DNA from: Azospirillum brasilense
GTDB taxonomy: Bacteria; Pseudomonadota; Alphaproteobacteria; Azospirillales; Azospirillaceae
Reading direction: 5' to 3'
DNA: 64,000 nt
NCBI RefSeq assembly: GCF_001315015.1
Contig: NZ_CP012916.1
Coordinates: forward strand, 636,001 to 700,000
The notes under the pieces were generated by a model. It ran no database searches. It had not been told where the DNA came from and saw nothing but the letters and a program-made list of their open reading frames with translations. The translations under genes and the position numbers were made by a program. This document shows, piece by piece, positions 1 through 8,658 of the stretch; within the stretch, counting starts at the first letter, position 1, and each line of letters opens with the position of its first letter.

Positions 1-2
1 GC

Positions 3-275
3 CTGATGCTTCACCCCGACGACGCGGCGGCGCTGGGCATCGCGGAGGGCGACCGGGTGGAGGCCGCCAACGGGCGCGGCGCGGTGCTGCTGCACGCGCG
101 GCTGTTCGACGGGGTGCGGCGGGGCGTGGCCATTGCCGAATCCATCTGGCCCAACGCGGCGCACGAGGGAGGACGCGGCATCAACAGCCTGACCGGCGCC
201 GACCCGGTGGCACCCTTCGGCGGCGCCGCCTTCCACGACAGCCATGTGCGGGTGCGCAAGGCCGACACGGCTTGA
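3..275 (+). CDS. Molybdopterin oxidoreductase, C-terminal fragment (gene starts outside the window)
   Basis: The frame is already open at the left edge, so only the last ~90 residues are present. They match the C-terminal molybdopterin-dinucleotide-binding domain of the DMSO-reductase superfamily: an opening LHPDDAAALGIAEGDRV, then a beta-rich stretch, a VAIAESIWPN motif and a terminal GRGINSLTGADP/FGGAAFHDSHV segment typical of formate dehydrogenase-like or assimilatory enzymes. The domain binds the bis-MGD cofactor; the substrate cannot be told from this piece. The gene ends 53 bp before the convergent TPR/FkbM gene. Confidence 0.8.
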   Translation: MMLHPDDAAALGIAEGDRVEAANGRGAVLLHARLFDGVRRGVAIAESIWPNAAHEGGRGINSLTGADPVAPFGGAAFHDSHVRVRKADTA

Positions 276-327
276 ACAAGCCAGCCCACCGGGGGAAAGC
301 CCGGCGCACGGATGGTCAACGGCGCCC

Positions 328-1008
328 CTACCCGGTCAAAGCCTCGCGCCAGGACTGGCCGGGCCCAATGACCGGCGGCAGAGTCTGCATGGGGCACGGG
401 CGTCCTTTGGGCAGCCCCAAAAGGTTCAACGACACCACGCCGGGAAAGGCATCGTATCGATTTCCCGCGTGGTTGGCTGGGTTGTAGATTGGCACGATGT
501 GCCACCACAGCCGGTAGCCGAGGCCCTGAAGCATGGCGATCAGATCCGCGGACTGCTCCTCCCGGTCATTCTCCAGGTAGAGCGCGGGGCGGCAGCGGGC
601 GATGCTGCGGACCGCACCCTCGACCACCATCGCCTCCATGCCCTCCACGTCGGCCTTCAGCAGGGCCAGGAAATACCAACCCTCGGCCGAATCGGGGGCC
701 AGCACCAGGAGGGCGGGCCGCAAGGCCGCCGCGACGTCGCTCCACCGTCGCGCGGCGGTCAGCGCCTTGGCATGGTCGACGCGGTAGGCGGCCATGCCGG
801 GAGCCTCCCGGACGGCGAGGCCCAGCCGGTCGAGCGCAGTATCGAGGCGGTCCGTCTGGCAGGCCAGCACCCCTGCCAGATGCAAGGCGGGCGCGTTCCG
901 CGGATCGACGTCGAGGATGCGGCTGTAGATGGTTTCGGCTTCCGCCAAGCGACCGGACGCGTGATGGTCGATCGCGATGTCGAGCGCTTCTTCAATGGTC
1001 GCCATCAT
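328..1008 (-). CDS. TPR protein fused to the C-terminal end of an FkbM-type methyltransferase
   Basis: Predicted 226 residues. Residues ~5-115 form tetratricopeptide-like helices (EAETIYSRILDVDPRNAPALHLAGVLA). From about residue 119 the sequence switches to the C-terminal third of FkbM-family SAM methyltransferases: KADVEGMEAMVVEGA, then IARCRPALYLENDR and a GYRLWWHI...YNPANHAGN tail. The glycine-rich SAM-binding part that should precede the DVEGME motif is absent, so methyl transfer is unlikely unless another chain supplies it. ATGs at 1008 and 1005 are adjacent; an AAGGA Shine-Dalgarno lies 3 and 6 nt upstream of them, so 1005 may be the true start. It reads as an in-frame deletion of a larger TPR-FkbM protein, or a natural adaptor derived from one. 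Confidence 0.7.
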   Translation of the reverse strand: MMATIEEALDIAIDHHASGRLAEAETIYSRILDVDPRNAPALHLAGVLACQTDRLDTALDRLGLAVREAPGMAAYRVDHAKALTAARRWSDVAAALRPALLVLAPDSAEGWYFLALLKADVEGMEAMVVEGAVRSIARCRPALYLENDREEQSADLIAMLQGLGYRLWWHIVPIYNPANHAGNRYDAFPGVVSLNLLGLPKGRPCPMQTLPPVIGPGQSWREALTG

Positions 1009-1205
1009 GGGTCCTTCGCTTGGCCGGCGGCGGCGTGGTGCCGTCGAGCGAAACCGGTTGTGCGCGGTGATGGCACAACACGCGTTGGTCCGCATGGGGC
1101 CGTTCGTCCCGCAGCCCATGCAACAGCCCCGCCGCCGAGCCGATTGCCAAGAAGGGAACACCGTGCCACGGTGCGCCGCACACGAAATCAGAGCGGGACC
1201 AGGCG

Positions 1206-2402
1206 GTGGCGTCGGGCGGGATGCGCGATCTTCGGTTGGACTTCTTTCGCGGTCTGGCCCTGTGGTTCATCTTCGTGGACCACATTCCGGGCAACCAGAT
1301 CGCCTGGGTGACGATGCGCAACTTCGGTCTGAGCGACGCGACCGAGGTGTTCGTCTTCATCTCCGGCTACACATCGGCGCTGGTCTATTCGCGGATACTG
1401 GACCAGCATGGCTGGCGCTTCGCGGCGGCCAAGGTGCTGGACCGCTGCTGGACGCTCTACATCGCCTATCTGTTCCTGTTCATCGCCTTCACGGCGCAGG
1501 TCGCCTACACCGCGCGGGTCTTCGACAACCCGCTGTTCACCGAGGAAATGGGCATCGCCGGCTTCTTCGCCGATCCCGCGGTATCGCTGGTGCAGGCGTT
1601 GGCGCTGAAGTTCCGACCGGCCAACCTCGACATTTTACCGCTCTACATCGTGCTGCTGCTGTCCCTCCCGGTCGTGCTGCCGGTGCTGCGGCGCTGGCCG
1701 CTGGCCCTGTTGGCCGGGTCGGTGACACTCTACACGGCGGCACGCATCCTGGACTGGAATCTGCCGACCTATCCGGACGGCGGCGTCTGGTTCTTCAACC
1801 CATTCGCCTGGCAACTCCTGTTCGTGCTGGGGGCCACCATGCAGCGGCTGCCCAAGGTCGCGGCGGCACTGACCAGGCGACGGACGGTGTTGCTGTGGCT
1901 GGCGGGGAGCTATCTGTTCGCCGCGCTGCTGCTGGTGACCTCCTGGCAGATCGCCCCGATGGCCGCGCTGATGCCGGTGTGGCTGGCGGAGATTCTCTAC
2001 CCGATCAGCAAGACCGACCTCGACCTGCTGCGGTTTGCGCATTTCTGCGCGCTGGCCTACGTCGTCCTCCAGGTCGCGCGGTTCGACAGTGCGTGGCTGC
2101 GGTGGCCGGTGCTGGCCCCGGTGATCCTGTGCGGCCGGCAGTCGCTTCAGGTCTTCTGCCTGGGCATCTTCCTCTCCTTCGCCGGCCAGACGGTGCTGAA
2201 CCACTGGTCAGCCTCGCTTTTGGCCCAGTTTTCGGTCACACTCGCCGGAATCGCCGTGATGGTGGCCGCCGCGCGGGTGCTGACCTGGTATCAGTCCGTG
2301 GGACGGCCGCCACGCCAACCGGCATCCGCCCCGCCCGCGGCACCCGCCGCTCCACTGGCCCCTGCCGCCCCATTGGGCCCTGCCAAGGACCCGAGCGCAT
2401 GA
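1206..2402 (+). CDS. opgC: OpgC-family membrane acyltransferase
   Basis: About 398 residues, starting with RDLRLDFFRGLALWFIFVDHIPGN, the hallmark opening of OpgC/MdoC proteins, with ~10 hydrophobic segments and a Pro/Ala-rich C-terminal tail (PPAAPAAPLAPAAP). OpgC enzymes succinylate periplasmic glucans (osmoregulated periplasmic glucans) in the inner membrane; the exact acceptor here is inferred. The GTG at 1206 gives the longest form, but the ATG at 1221 starts exactly at the conserved motif and is an equally good choice. It overlaps the next gene by ATGA, so the three genes from here to 3978 should be one transcript. Confidence 0.8.
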   Translation: MASGGMRDLRLDFFRGLALWFIFVDHIPGNQIAWVTMRNFGLSDATEVFVFISGYTSALVYSRILDQHGWRFAAAKVLDRCWTLYIAYLFLFIAFTAQVAYTARVFDNPLFTEEMGIAGFFADPAVSLVQALALKFRPANLDILPLYIVLLLSLPVVLPVLRRWPLALLAGSVTLYTAARILDWNLPTYPDGGVWFFNPFAWQLLFVLGATMQRLPKVAAALTRRRTVLLWLAGSYLFAALLLVTSWQIAPMAALMPVWLAEILYPISKTDLDLLRFAHFCALAYVVLQVARFDSAWLRWPVLAPVILCGRQSLQVFCLGIFLSFAGQTVLNHWSASLLAQFSVTLAGIAVMVAAARVLTWYQSVGRPPRQPASAPPAAPAAPLAPAAPLGPAKDPSA

Positions 2403-3166
2403 AGCGCGCGACCGTCTTGACCCTGGCCTTCCTTGCGGGACTGACCGCACCCACCACCATTTCCGCAAGCGTCGCGCATGCGGCGTCGGAGACGCCCACC
2501 GACCCCTGCGCCGTTCCGGAAACCGTCTACACCATCGATGGCGCCCTGCCGCGCGCCTGGGAACGGCTGAAGCGCGGCGGCGCGCTGCCGATCCTGGTGC
2601 TGAATTCGGCGAGTTCGCGCCCCGACACCGCCTATCCGGTGCTGCTGGAAAAGGAGCTGGCGGCCCGGATGCCCGACCGCAAGGTCAGCGTGACCGTCCG
2701 CAACGCGCCGGGGGCGACCGCGCAGGAGATGCTGCCCGTCCTGAACCGGGAACTGGCCTCCTCATCCGCCTCCCTGCTGGTCTGGCAGGTGGGGACGGCG
2801 GACGCCATGCGGAACATCGGGCCCGACAGCTTCGGGGAGGCGTTGGGCCGCGGCATCGCGGTGGCCCAGGGGCGCGGCGCCGACGTGATCCTGATGGACA
2901 TGCAATACAGCCCGCAGACGACCCAGCTCATCACTTTCCAACCCTACCTGGATTATGTGGAATGGATGTCGCAGAACAGCGACGTGGTCCATTTCCCCCG
3001 TTTCGAGATGATGCGGCATTGGTTCGAAGAGGGCCGCGTTGGCTTCGCCCCCGATTCCAAGGCGGAAAAGCTGCAGGCTTATCAGTTCGTCCACCGCTGC
3101 CTTGGCCGCATTCTGGCCGATACCGTGTCCACCATGATCGACCGCGCCGGGAGACCCGCTCCGTGA
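2399..3166 (+). CDS. Secreted SGNH-like protein, catalytic motifs degenerate
   Basis: 255 residues with a clear signal peptide (MKRATVLTLAFLAGLTAPTTISASVAHAAS). It is a paralogue of the next gene, sharing the core (LLVWQVGTADAMR, ADVILMDMQYSPQ, VVHFPRFEMMRHW). The catalytic blocks are lost: GSSSTAG is replaced by LNSASSRPD, the block III Asn by Ala (GTAD), and the C-terminal DGIHQND by PDSKAEK, so neither the Asp nor the His of the triad is in place. It probably binds a carbohydrate or acyl substrate, or partners its active neighbour, rather than hydrolysing. Coupled by ATGA to opgC and by GTGA to the next gene. Confidence 0.7.
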   Translation: MKRATVLTLAFLAGLTAPTTISASVAHAASETPTDPCAVPETVYTIDGALPRAWERLKRGGALPILVLNSASSRPDTAYPVLLEKELAARMPDRKVSVTVRNAPGATAQEMLPVLNRELASSSASLLVWQVGTADAMRNIGPDSFGEALGRGIAVAQGRGADVILMDMQYSPQTTQLITFQPYLDYVEWMSQNSDVVHFPRFEMMRHWFEEGRVGFAPDSKAEKLQAYQFVHRCLGRILADTVSTMIDRAGRPAP

Positions 3167-3978
3167 TCGGCACCCAAGCCCCCCGGACCCGTGGCCGGAG
3201 GGCCGCCGTCCTCTCCGCCGCCCTTCTGTCCCTCGTCCCATTCCTCGCCGGCCTGATGGCCGGGCCCGATCCGGTGAAGGCGGCGGCCTGCGCCGTGTCC
3301 GTGCAGACCGCCGATCTCGCCGTTCCGCTGCCGCGCAGCGCGCGGGCGCTGGCCGCCGGAAGGCCGCTGCGCATCGTCGCCATCGGATCCTCCTCCACCG
3401 CCGGGGCGGGGGCCAGCAAACCGGAGCACAGCTATCCGGCGCGGCTGGCCGAACATCTGGGGGCGCGCTACCCCGGCCTCACCCTGACCGTCCTCAACAA
3501 GGGCGCCAACGGGGAAACCGGACCCGACATGCTGAAGCGATTCCCTCGCGACGTTCTGAGCGAGGCCCCCGATCTGGTGATCTGGCAAGTCGCGGCCAAC
3601 ACCATCCTGCGCGGCGACGATCCCGAAGCGGCGGAACAGGTAATCCGCAGCGGGGTGCGGACGCTGAAGGACGCCGGTCTGGACGTCGTGTTGATGGACC
3701 TGCAATACGCCCCGGCCATGCTGGCGAAGCCCCAGCATGAGGAGATGGAGGCCCGCATCGCCCGCGTCGCGGCGGAGGAAGGGGTTGGCCTGTTCCACCG
3801 TTACGCGGTCATGCGCCAATGGGTGGAGACGCGGCAGTCCGCCATGAGCGATCTGGTCGGGCCGGACGGCATCCACCAGAACGACTTCGGCTACGACTGC
3901 GTGGCGCGCACTTTGGCCGCCTCGCTGCACGACGCCCTCAGCCTGCGGACCGCGGGGACGGTGTCCGGACGTCCGTGA
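3163..3978 (+). CDS. Secreted SGNH/GDSL-type esterase or acyltransferase
   Basis: 271 residues from a GTG start overlapping the upstream stop (GTGA). An N-terminal signal peptide ends near KAAAC. The SGNH blocks are all visible: GSSSTAG (Ser78 as nucleophile), GANGET (Asn116), WQVAAN (Asn146) and DGIHQND (Asp235/His238). Enzymes of this fold remove or transfer O-acyl groups on carbohydrates. Placed directly after opgC, the likely role is editing of acyl groups on a periplasmic glucan or envelope polysaccharide; this is inference from the operon. No transmembrane segment follows the signal. Confidence 0.78.
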   Translation: MIGTQAPRTRGRRAAVLSAALLSLVPFLAGLMAGPDPVKAAACAVSVQTADLAVPLPRSARALAAGRPLRIVAIGSSSTAGAGASKPEHSYPARLAEHLGARYPGLTLTVLNKGANGETGPDMLKRFPRDVLSEAPDLVIWQVAANTILRGDDPEAAEQVIRSGVRTLKDAGLDVVLMDLQYAPAMLAKPQHEEMEARIARVAAEEGVGLFHRYAVMRQWVETRQSAMSDLVGPDGIHQNDFGYDCVARTLAASLHDALSLRTAGTVSGRP

Positions 3979-4003
3979 GGGTCAGCTTGGAGGCGTTTGC
4001 CCA

Positions 4004-4042
4004 GCCCCGCACCTTTCCCACGCCGTAGGGACGGTGCGGGGC
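4004..4042. terminator. Hairpin between convergent genes
   Basis: GCCCCGCACC at 4004-4013 pairs perfectly with GGTGCGGGGC at 4033-4042 across a 19-nt loop. It lies between the end of the SGNH gene (plus) and the end of the CoA-transferase gene (minus), where a bidirectional terminator is expected. No long T-run follows, so it may be weak or Rho-assisted. Confidence 0.45.
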
Positions 4043-4054
4043 GGAGCGGAGGCC

Positions 4055-5548
4055 TTAAGCCGGCTGCATGCTGCCCGTCTGCTGGTAACGCAGATGCCAG
4101 GAGAAGGCCTCCTCCAGCAGGTGCGGCGTGTGCCCCCCGCGCTGGAGCGCCCGGCGGTGATAATCCAGCGCCAGTTCGCGGTAGCTGGGATGGACGCAGT
4201 TGCGGATGATCGCCTCCGCCCGCTCGCGCGGGGCGAGGCCGCGCAGATCGGCCAGCCCGGTCTCGGTCACCAGGACATCCACGTCATGCTCGTTGTGGTC
4301 GGCGTGGGTGACCATCGGCACAACGCTGGAAATCTTCCCGTCCTTGGCCAGGGATTTCGTGACAAAGATGGCGAGATGGGCGTTGCGGGCGAAGTCGCCG
4401 GAGCCGCCGATGCCGTTCATCATCTGCGTGCCGTTGACGTGGGTCGAGTTCACGTTGCCGTAGATGTCGCACTCCAGCGCCGTGTTGATGCCGATCACGC
4501 CCAGCCGGCGGATGACCTCCGGGTGGTTGGAGATCTCCTGCGGCCGCAGCAGCAGCCGGCCCTTGTAGCTCCCGATCTTCGGCAGAACCTCCGCGTATTT
4601 CCCGGCGCTCAGCGTGATGGAGGAGCCCGACGCGAAAGTCAGCTTGCCCGCATCGAACAGCTCGAAGGTGCTGTCCTGCAGGACCTCGCTGTACATGGTC
4701 AGATCGTGGAACGGGCTGTCGATCATGCCGTGCAGCACGGCGTTGGCGATGGTCCCGATCCCGGCCTGGAGCGGATTCAGCGAGCGGCCCAGCCGGCCCT
4801 GCCGCACCTCGCGGTCAAGAAACTCGATCAGATGGCCGGCGATGTTCCGGGTTTCGCCGTCCGGCGGCAGGATGGTGGCGCTGCTGTCCTGCTTGCGCGT
4901 CACCACGATGGCCGCGATCTTCGACGGGTCGACGGGGATGTAGGGCAGGCCGGCGCGGCTCTCCGCCGTCACCACCGGGATCGGCTCGCGGAAGGGGCGG
5001 CGCGTCGGGATGTAGACGTCGTGCATTCCCTCCAGGTCGAGCGGCTGGGTCAGGTTCAGCTCGACGATGATCTTCTCCGCCAGGATGGCGAAGGTCGCAG
5101 AGTTGCCGATGGAGGTTGTGGGGACGATCCCACCCGTCTCGGTGATCGCGCAGGCCTCGATCACCGCCACATCCACCGGCCCCATCTGACGGGAGCGCAG
5201 AAGCTCCACCGTTTCCGACAGGTGCTGGTCGACGAACATCACCTCGCCGCGGTTGATCGCCTTGCGCAGCACCGGGTCGGCCTGGAACGGCAGGCGGCGG
5301 GCCAGAACCCCGGCCTCCGTCAGGATGCGGTCCACGTCGTTGCCGAGCGAGGCGCCGGTCATCAGCGTGACCTTCAACCGCTCCGTCGCGGCGCGTTCGG
5401 CCAGCGCCAGCGGCACCGCCTTGGCGTCCCCGGCGCGGGTGAAGCCGCTCATGCCGATGGTCATGCCGTCACGGATCAGCAGGGCCGCCTCTTCCGGCGT
5501 CACCACCTTACCCCACAGGGACTTCAGGCGAATACGATCGCGGTACAT
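4055..5548 (-). CDS. Acetyl-CoA hydrolase / succinyl-CoA:acetate CoA-transferase family enzyme
   Basis: 497 residues, the usual size for the Cat1/AarC/Ach1 family, which moves CoA between succinate and acetate (or other acids) through a glutamyl-CoA thioester. The catalytic Glu is E288 in MYSEVLQD, matching the active-site Glu of AarC by spacing; the oxyanion-site glycine lies in GIGGSGDFARNA near residue 382. Other family blocks are GFTRAGDAKAVP and TGGIVPTTSIGNS. I chose the ATG at 5548 because AAAGG lies 6 nt upstream and the protein then starts MYRDRIRLKS, as relatives do; in-frame ATGs at 5554 and 5611 are less likely. Role: acetate/acetyl-CoA balance. Divergent from the AruH-like gene. 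Confidence 0.88.
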   Translation of the reverse strand: MYRDRIRLKSLWGKVVTPEEAALLIRDGMTIGMSGFTRAGDAKAVPLALAERAATERLKVTLMTGASLGNDVDRILTEAGVLARRLPFQADPVLRKAINRGEVMFVDQHLSETVELLRSRQMGPVDVAVIEACAITETGGIVPTTSIGNSATFAILAEKIIVELNLTQPLDLEGMHDVYIPTRRPFREPIPVVTAESRAGLPYIPVDPSKIAAIVVTRKQDSSATILPPDGETRNIAGHLIEFLDREVRQGRLGRSLNPLQAGIGTIANAVLHGMIDSPFHDLTMYSEVLQDSTFELFDAGKLTFASGSSITLSAGKYAEVLPKIGSYKGRLLLRPQEISNHPEVIRRLGVIGINTALECDIYGNVNSTHVNGTQMMNGIGGSGDFARNAHLAIFVTKSLAKDGKISSVVPMVTHADHNEHDVDVLVTETGLADLRGLAPRERAEAIIRNCVHPSYRELALDYHRRALQRGGHTPHLLEEAFSWHLRYQQTGSMQPA

Positions 5549-5829
5549 GGTCATCCTTTGCACGTTCTCGGGCGTTTGTTGCCTGTTGAAATTGTTCGGC
5601 AGACGATTCACTCATTCTTTTCTTTGAGGTCCGTCATAGGCCCCGTTTTCGCAGCGCTGCAATTGCCGGTCGGTCATATCAGGGTGTCCTAATGGGCATG
5701 AATGGCCGCCTTGCGCCGTCGCTCCTCAAACGCCCGGTTGTGCCCCGGCATTGCCCTGGGGCATATGGATGGGCTTCCGCCGTGACCCGTGTCCGGCCAA
5801 CGGGAAAGCCTGCCAGGGAGCCTCCGCCG

Positions 5830-6999
5830 ATGCGTTTCTCTTCCCTCACCGACCGCATCCGCGGCGACCGCGTCGCGGCTTGGGACATCCATTTCGCCGC
5901 CTGGACCGCCAAGGGGCGCGGCGAGGACGTGATCGTGCTGAGCGTCGGCGACCCGGATTTCGACACGCCCGCCCCGGTGCGCGACGCGGCCATCGCCGCC
6001 CTTCACGCCGGCGACACCCACTACACCCCGATTCCCGGCCGTCCGGAGCTGCGCGCCGCGCTGGCCCGCGACGTCGCCCGCCGCACCGGCCTGCCGGTGG
6101 AGCCGGAGAACGTCATCGTCTGCGCCGGGGCGCAGAACGGCCTGTTCAACGCCACCCTCTGCCTCGTCGAGGCGGGGGACGAGGTGCTGGTGCCGGAGCC
6201 GATGTACCTCACCTACGAGGCCTGCGTCCGCGCGTCGGGCGCCACGCTGGTCCCGGTGGCCCCGGACGCCGCCACGCTGCGGCTGGACCCGGCGGCGCTG
6301 GCCGCCGCGGTCACCCCGCGCACCCGCGCCATCTTCCTGGCGACCCCCGCCAACCCCACCGGCATCGTCATGTCGGCGGAGGAACTGGAAGCCGTCGCCG
6401 ACCTCGCCCGCCGCCACGATCTGTGGGTGGTCGCCGACGAGGTCTACGCCAGCCTGACCTTCGACCGCCCCCATGTCAGCATCGCCACCCTTCCCGGCAT
6501 GGCGGAGCGCACGGTGACCATCAACAGCCTGTCCAAGTCGCACGCCATGACCGGCTGGCGCGCCGGCTGGGTGGTCGCCCCGGCGCCGCTGGTCGCCCAT
6601 ATGGGCACGCTGGCGCTGTGCATGCTCTACGGCCTGCCGGGCTTCGTCCAGCAGGCGGCGCTGGTCGCCGTCGAGCAGGGCGACGAGGCGGTGGCGTCGA
6701 TGCGCGAGGGCTACCGCCGCCGCCGCGACATCGCGCTGGAAGCGCTCGGCTCCGTTCCCGGCCTGCGCTGCCTGAAGCCGGAGGCCGGCATGTTCATGCT
6801 GGTGGACGTGCGCGGCACCGGCCTGCCGACCATGGAGTTCGCGTGGCGGCTGTTCCGCGAGACCGGCGTGTCGGTGCTCGACGCCGGCGCCTTCGGCCCG
6901 GCGGCGGCGGGCTGCGTCCGCCTGTCCTTCGCGGTCGGCGAGGCGGAGCTTGCGGAGGCCTGCCGCCGCATCGCCGCCTTTGTGACGGGATTGGCGTGA
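5830..6999 (+). CDS. aruH: PLP-dependent aminotransferase, AruH-like (arginine:pyruvate transaminase type)
   Basis: 389 residues of the fold-type I aminotransferase class I/II. The PLP lysine is K236 in NSLSKSHAMTGWRAGW; N175 (ANPTG), D203 and Y206 (ADEVYASL) and the substrate-carboxylate Arg in RLSFAV are present. The N-terminus (DRVAAWDIHF, LSVGDPDFDTPAPVRDAA, THYTPIPGRPELR) strongly resembles AruH of pseudomonads, which transfers the amino group of L-arginine to pyruvate; the symbol rests on that resemblance recalled from memory. The ATG at 5830 has AGGGAG about 9 nt upstream; the frame is open further up but without a better start. A palindromic repeat follows the stop. Confidence 0.75.
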   Translation: MRFSSLTDRIRGDRVAAWDIHFAAWTAKGRGEDVIVLSVGDPDFDTPAPVRDAAIAALHAGDTHYTPIPGRPELRAALARDVARRTGLPVEPENVIVCAGAQNGLFNATLCLVEAGDEVLVPEPMYLTYEACVRASGATLVPVAPDAATLRLDPAALAAAVTPRTRAIFLATPANPTGIVMSAEELEAVADLARRHDLWVVADEVYASLTFDRPHVSIATLPGMAERTVTINSLSKSHAMTGWRAGWVVAPAPLVAHMGTLALCMLYGLPGFVQQAALVAVEQGDEAVASMREGYRRRRDIALEALGSVPGLRCLKPEAGMFMLVDVRGTGLPTMEFAWRLFRETGVSVLDAGAFGPAAAGCVRLSFAVGEAELAEACRRIAAFVTGLA

Positions 7000-7002
7000 C
7001 GT

Positions 7003-7121
7003 AACCCTCTCCCCGGAGGGGAGAGGGTGGCCCGCAGGGCCGGTGAGGGGGTTGCGCGTGGCGGAACGTCCGGCATAAGCGCAACCCCCTCACCCTAACC
7101 CTCTCCCCGGAGGGGAGAGGG
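7003..7121. repeat. Composite extragenic palindrome, copy A
   Basis: Two short hairpins of the type AACCCTCTCCCC/GGGGAGAGGG (7003-7028 and 7097-7121) flank a central perfect 16-bp inverted repeat: GGTGAGGGGGTTGCGC at 7042-7057 and its complement at 7079-7094, with a 21-nt loop. A second full copy lies at 50164-50284 and a half copy at 15041-15065. It sits between the aminotransferase stop and the RND operon, non-coding, and may also act as a terminator or mRNA-end stabiliser. Confidence 0.85.
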
Positions 7122-7278
7122 GACTCTCGACGGCCCCTCGACGCTGTTACCGAGCGTTACAAATCTAATCCCTTCTGGACATATTTTGCGCGCGACGCCG
7201 TGATAGCGTCCCGCCGGGATCAGGGCCGGGCCATCGGCACCCCTCCCGACGCGACTTTCCGGACGACGCCCGCAGGCG

Positions 7279-8643
7279 ATGAAGGACCCGATGGATTTGG
7301 ACACGCCCCTGAAACCGCCGCCCGCGCCCGGGCCGGACAGTCCCGCGACGGCAGCGCCGGAGGCCCGCCGGGACCGGACGGCTCCCGAGGCCCAGCGGAC
7401 CGACGCGCCCAGACGCCGCTCGATCTTGGGACGGGTGCTGGCGTGGCTGGTGGTGCTGGCGCTGATCGGCGGCGGGGTGTGGTGGTTCGCCTTCCGCCCG
7501 GCGCCCGAGATGGCGACCCGTGGCGGCCCCGGCGGGTTCCGGCCCGGCATGCCGACCGCCTCGCCGGTGGTGACCGCCACGGTGGAGAAGGGCGACATGC
7601 CGATCCGGCTGAATGGGCTCGGCACCGTCTCCTCGCTCGCCACGGTCACGGTGCGCCCGCAGGTCGGCGGCCAGCTCACCCAGGTTGCCTTCACCGAGGG
7701 GCAGGCCGTGCAGAAGGGCGACTTCCTGGCGGAGGTGGACCCGCGGCCCTTTCAGCTCGCCGTCGAGCAGGCCGAAGCCCAGCTGCTGCGCGATCAGGCG
7801 CTGCTGAAGAACGCCCGGCTGGACCTGGAGCGCTACCGCCTGCTGGTCAAGCAGGATTCCATCGCCAAGCAGCAGCGCGACACCCAGGAATCGCTGGTCC
7901 AGCAGTATGAGGGCACGGTGAAGGCCGATCAGGTGGCGGTGGAGAATGCCAAGCTGAACCTGTCCTACACCCGCATCACCGCGCCCGTGTCGGGCCGCGC
8001 CGGGCTGCGGCTGGTCGATCCCGGCAACTACGTCACCGCGGGCGAGGCCGGCGGCATCGTCGTCATCACCCAGGTGCAGCCGATCTCCGTCCTGTTCACC
8101 CTGCCGGAGGACAACATTCCGGCGATCATGGCCCGGCTGCGCGACGGGGCACACCTGCCAGTGACCGCTTACGACCGGACGCGCGACCGCGTGCTGGCGA
8201 CCGGCACGCTGACCACGGTGGACAACCAGATCGACGTGACCACCGGCACGGTGAAGCTGCGCGCCCAGTTCGACAACGCCGACCAGTCGCTGTTCCCCAA
8301 CCAGTTCGTCAACGTCCAGCTTCTGGTGGACACGCTGGCCGGTGTACCGATGGTCCCGGTGGCAGCGGTGCAGCGTGGGGCACCCGGCACCTACGTCTAT
8401 GTGGTGAACGGCGAGGACAGCACGGCCTCGGTCCGCCCGGTGACGCTGGGCGCCAGCGACGGGGCGAAGACCGTCATCACACAGGGCGTGCAGCCCGGCG
8501 AGACGGTGGTGATCCAGGGCGCCGACCGGCTGCGCGAGGGCGCCAAGGTCGCGGCGACCGACGGCTCGGCCCAGCCAACCGCCCCCGCCCCGTCCAGCGA
8601 GGGACCGCGCCCGCAGCGCCGCCCCCAGCGCAACGCGTCGTAA
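7279..8643 (+). CDS. mdtA: RND efflux periplasmic adaptor (MdtA type)
   Basis: 454 residues. A Pro-rich cytoplasmic tail (1-45) precedes one membrane anchor (RVLAWLVVLALIGGGVWWFAF), then the membrane-fusion-protein layout: biotinyl-lipoyl halves (VRPQVGGQLTQVAFTEGQAVQKGD; ITAPVSGRAGLRLVDPGNYV), an alpha hairpin between them, and beta-barrel/membrane-proximal domains (VSVLF-like and VPVAAVQRG). It bridges the inner-membrane pump and outer-membrane channel. The ATG at 7291 has GAAGGA 4 nt upstream and may be the real start. First gene of a four-gene pump operon ending at 16578; the palindrome at 7003-7121 lies in its upstream region. Confidence 0.88.
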   Translation: MKDPMDLDTPLKPPPAPGPDSPATAAPEARRDRTAPEAQRTDAPRRRSILGRVLAWLVVLALIGGGVWWFAFRPAPEMATRGGPGGFRPGMPTASPVVTATVEKGDMPIRLNGLGTVSSLATVTVRPQVGGQLTQVAFTEGQAVQKGDFLAEVDPRPFQLAVEQAEAQLLRDQALLKNARLDLERYRLLVKQDSIAKQQRDTQESLVQQYEGTVKADQVAVENAKLNLSYTRITAPVSGRAGLRLVDPGNYVTAGEAGGIVVITQVQPISVLFTLPEDNIPAIMARLRDGAHLPVTAYDRTRDRVLATGTLTTVDNQIDVTTGTVKLRAQFDNADQSLFPNQFVNVQLLVDTLAGVPMVPVAAVQRGAPGTYVYVVNGEDSTASVRPVTLGASDGAKTVITQGVQPGETVVIQGADRLREGAKVAATDGSAQPTAPAPSSEGPRPQRRPQRNAS

Positions 8644-8658
8644 CGCGCGCCTGTCGCC

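Noticed and set aside
4034..5692. 552-residue frame on the plus strand opposite the CoA-transferase gene
   Set aside because: Antisense to a full-length enzyme with its catalytic residues; no ribosome site or family resemblance.
7003..7121. CRISPR-like array suggested by repeated CCCTCTCCCC blocks
   Set aside because: There are only two terminal hairpins around one central palindrome, no regular spacers and no cas genes; it is an extragenic palindrome.
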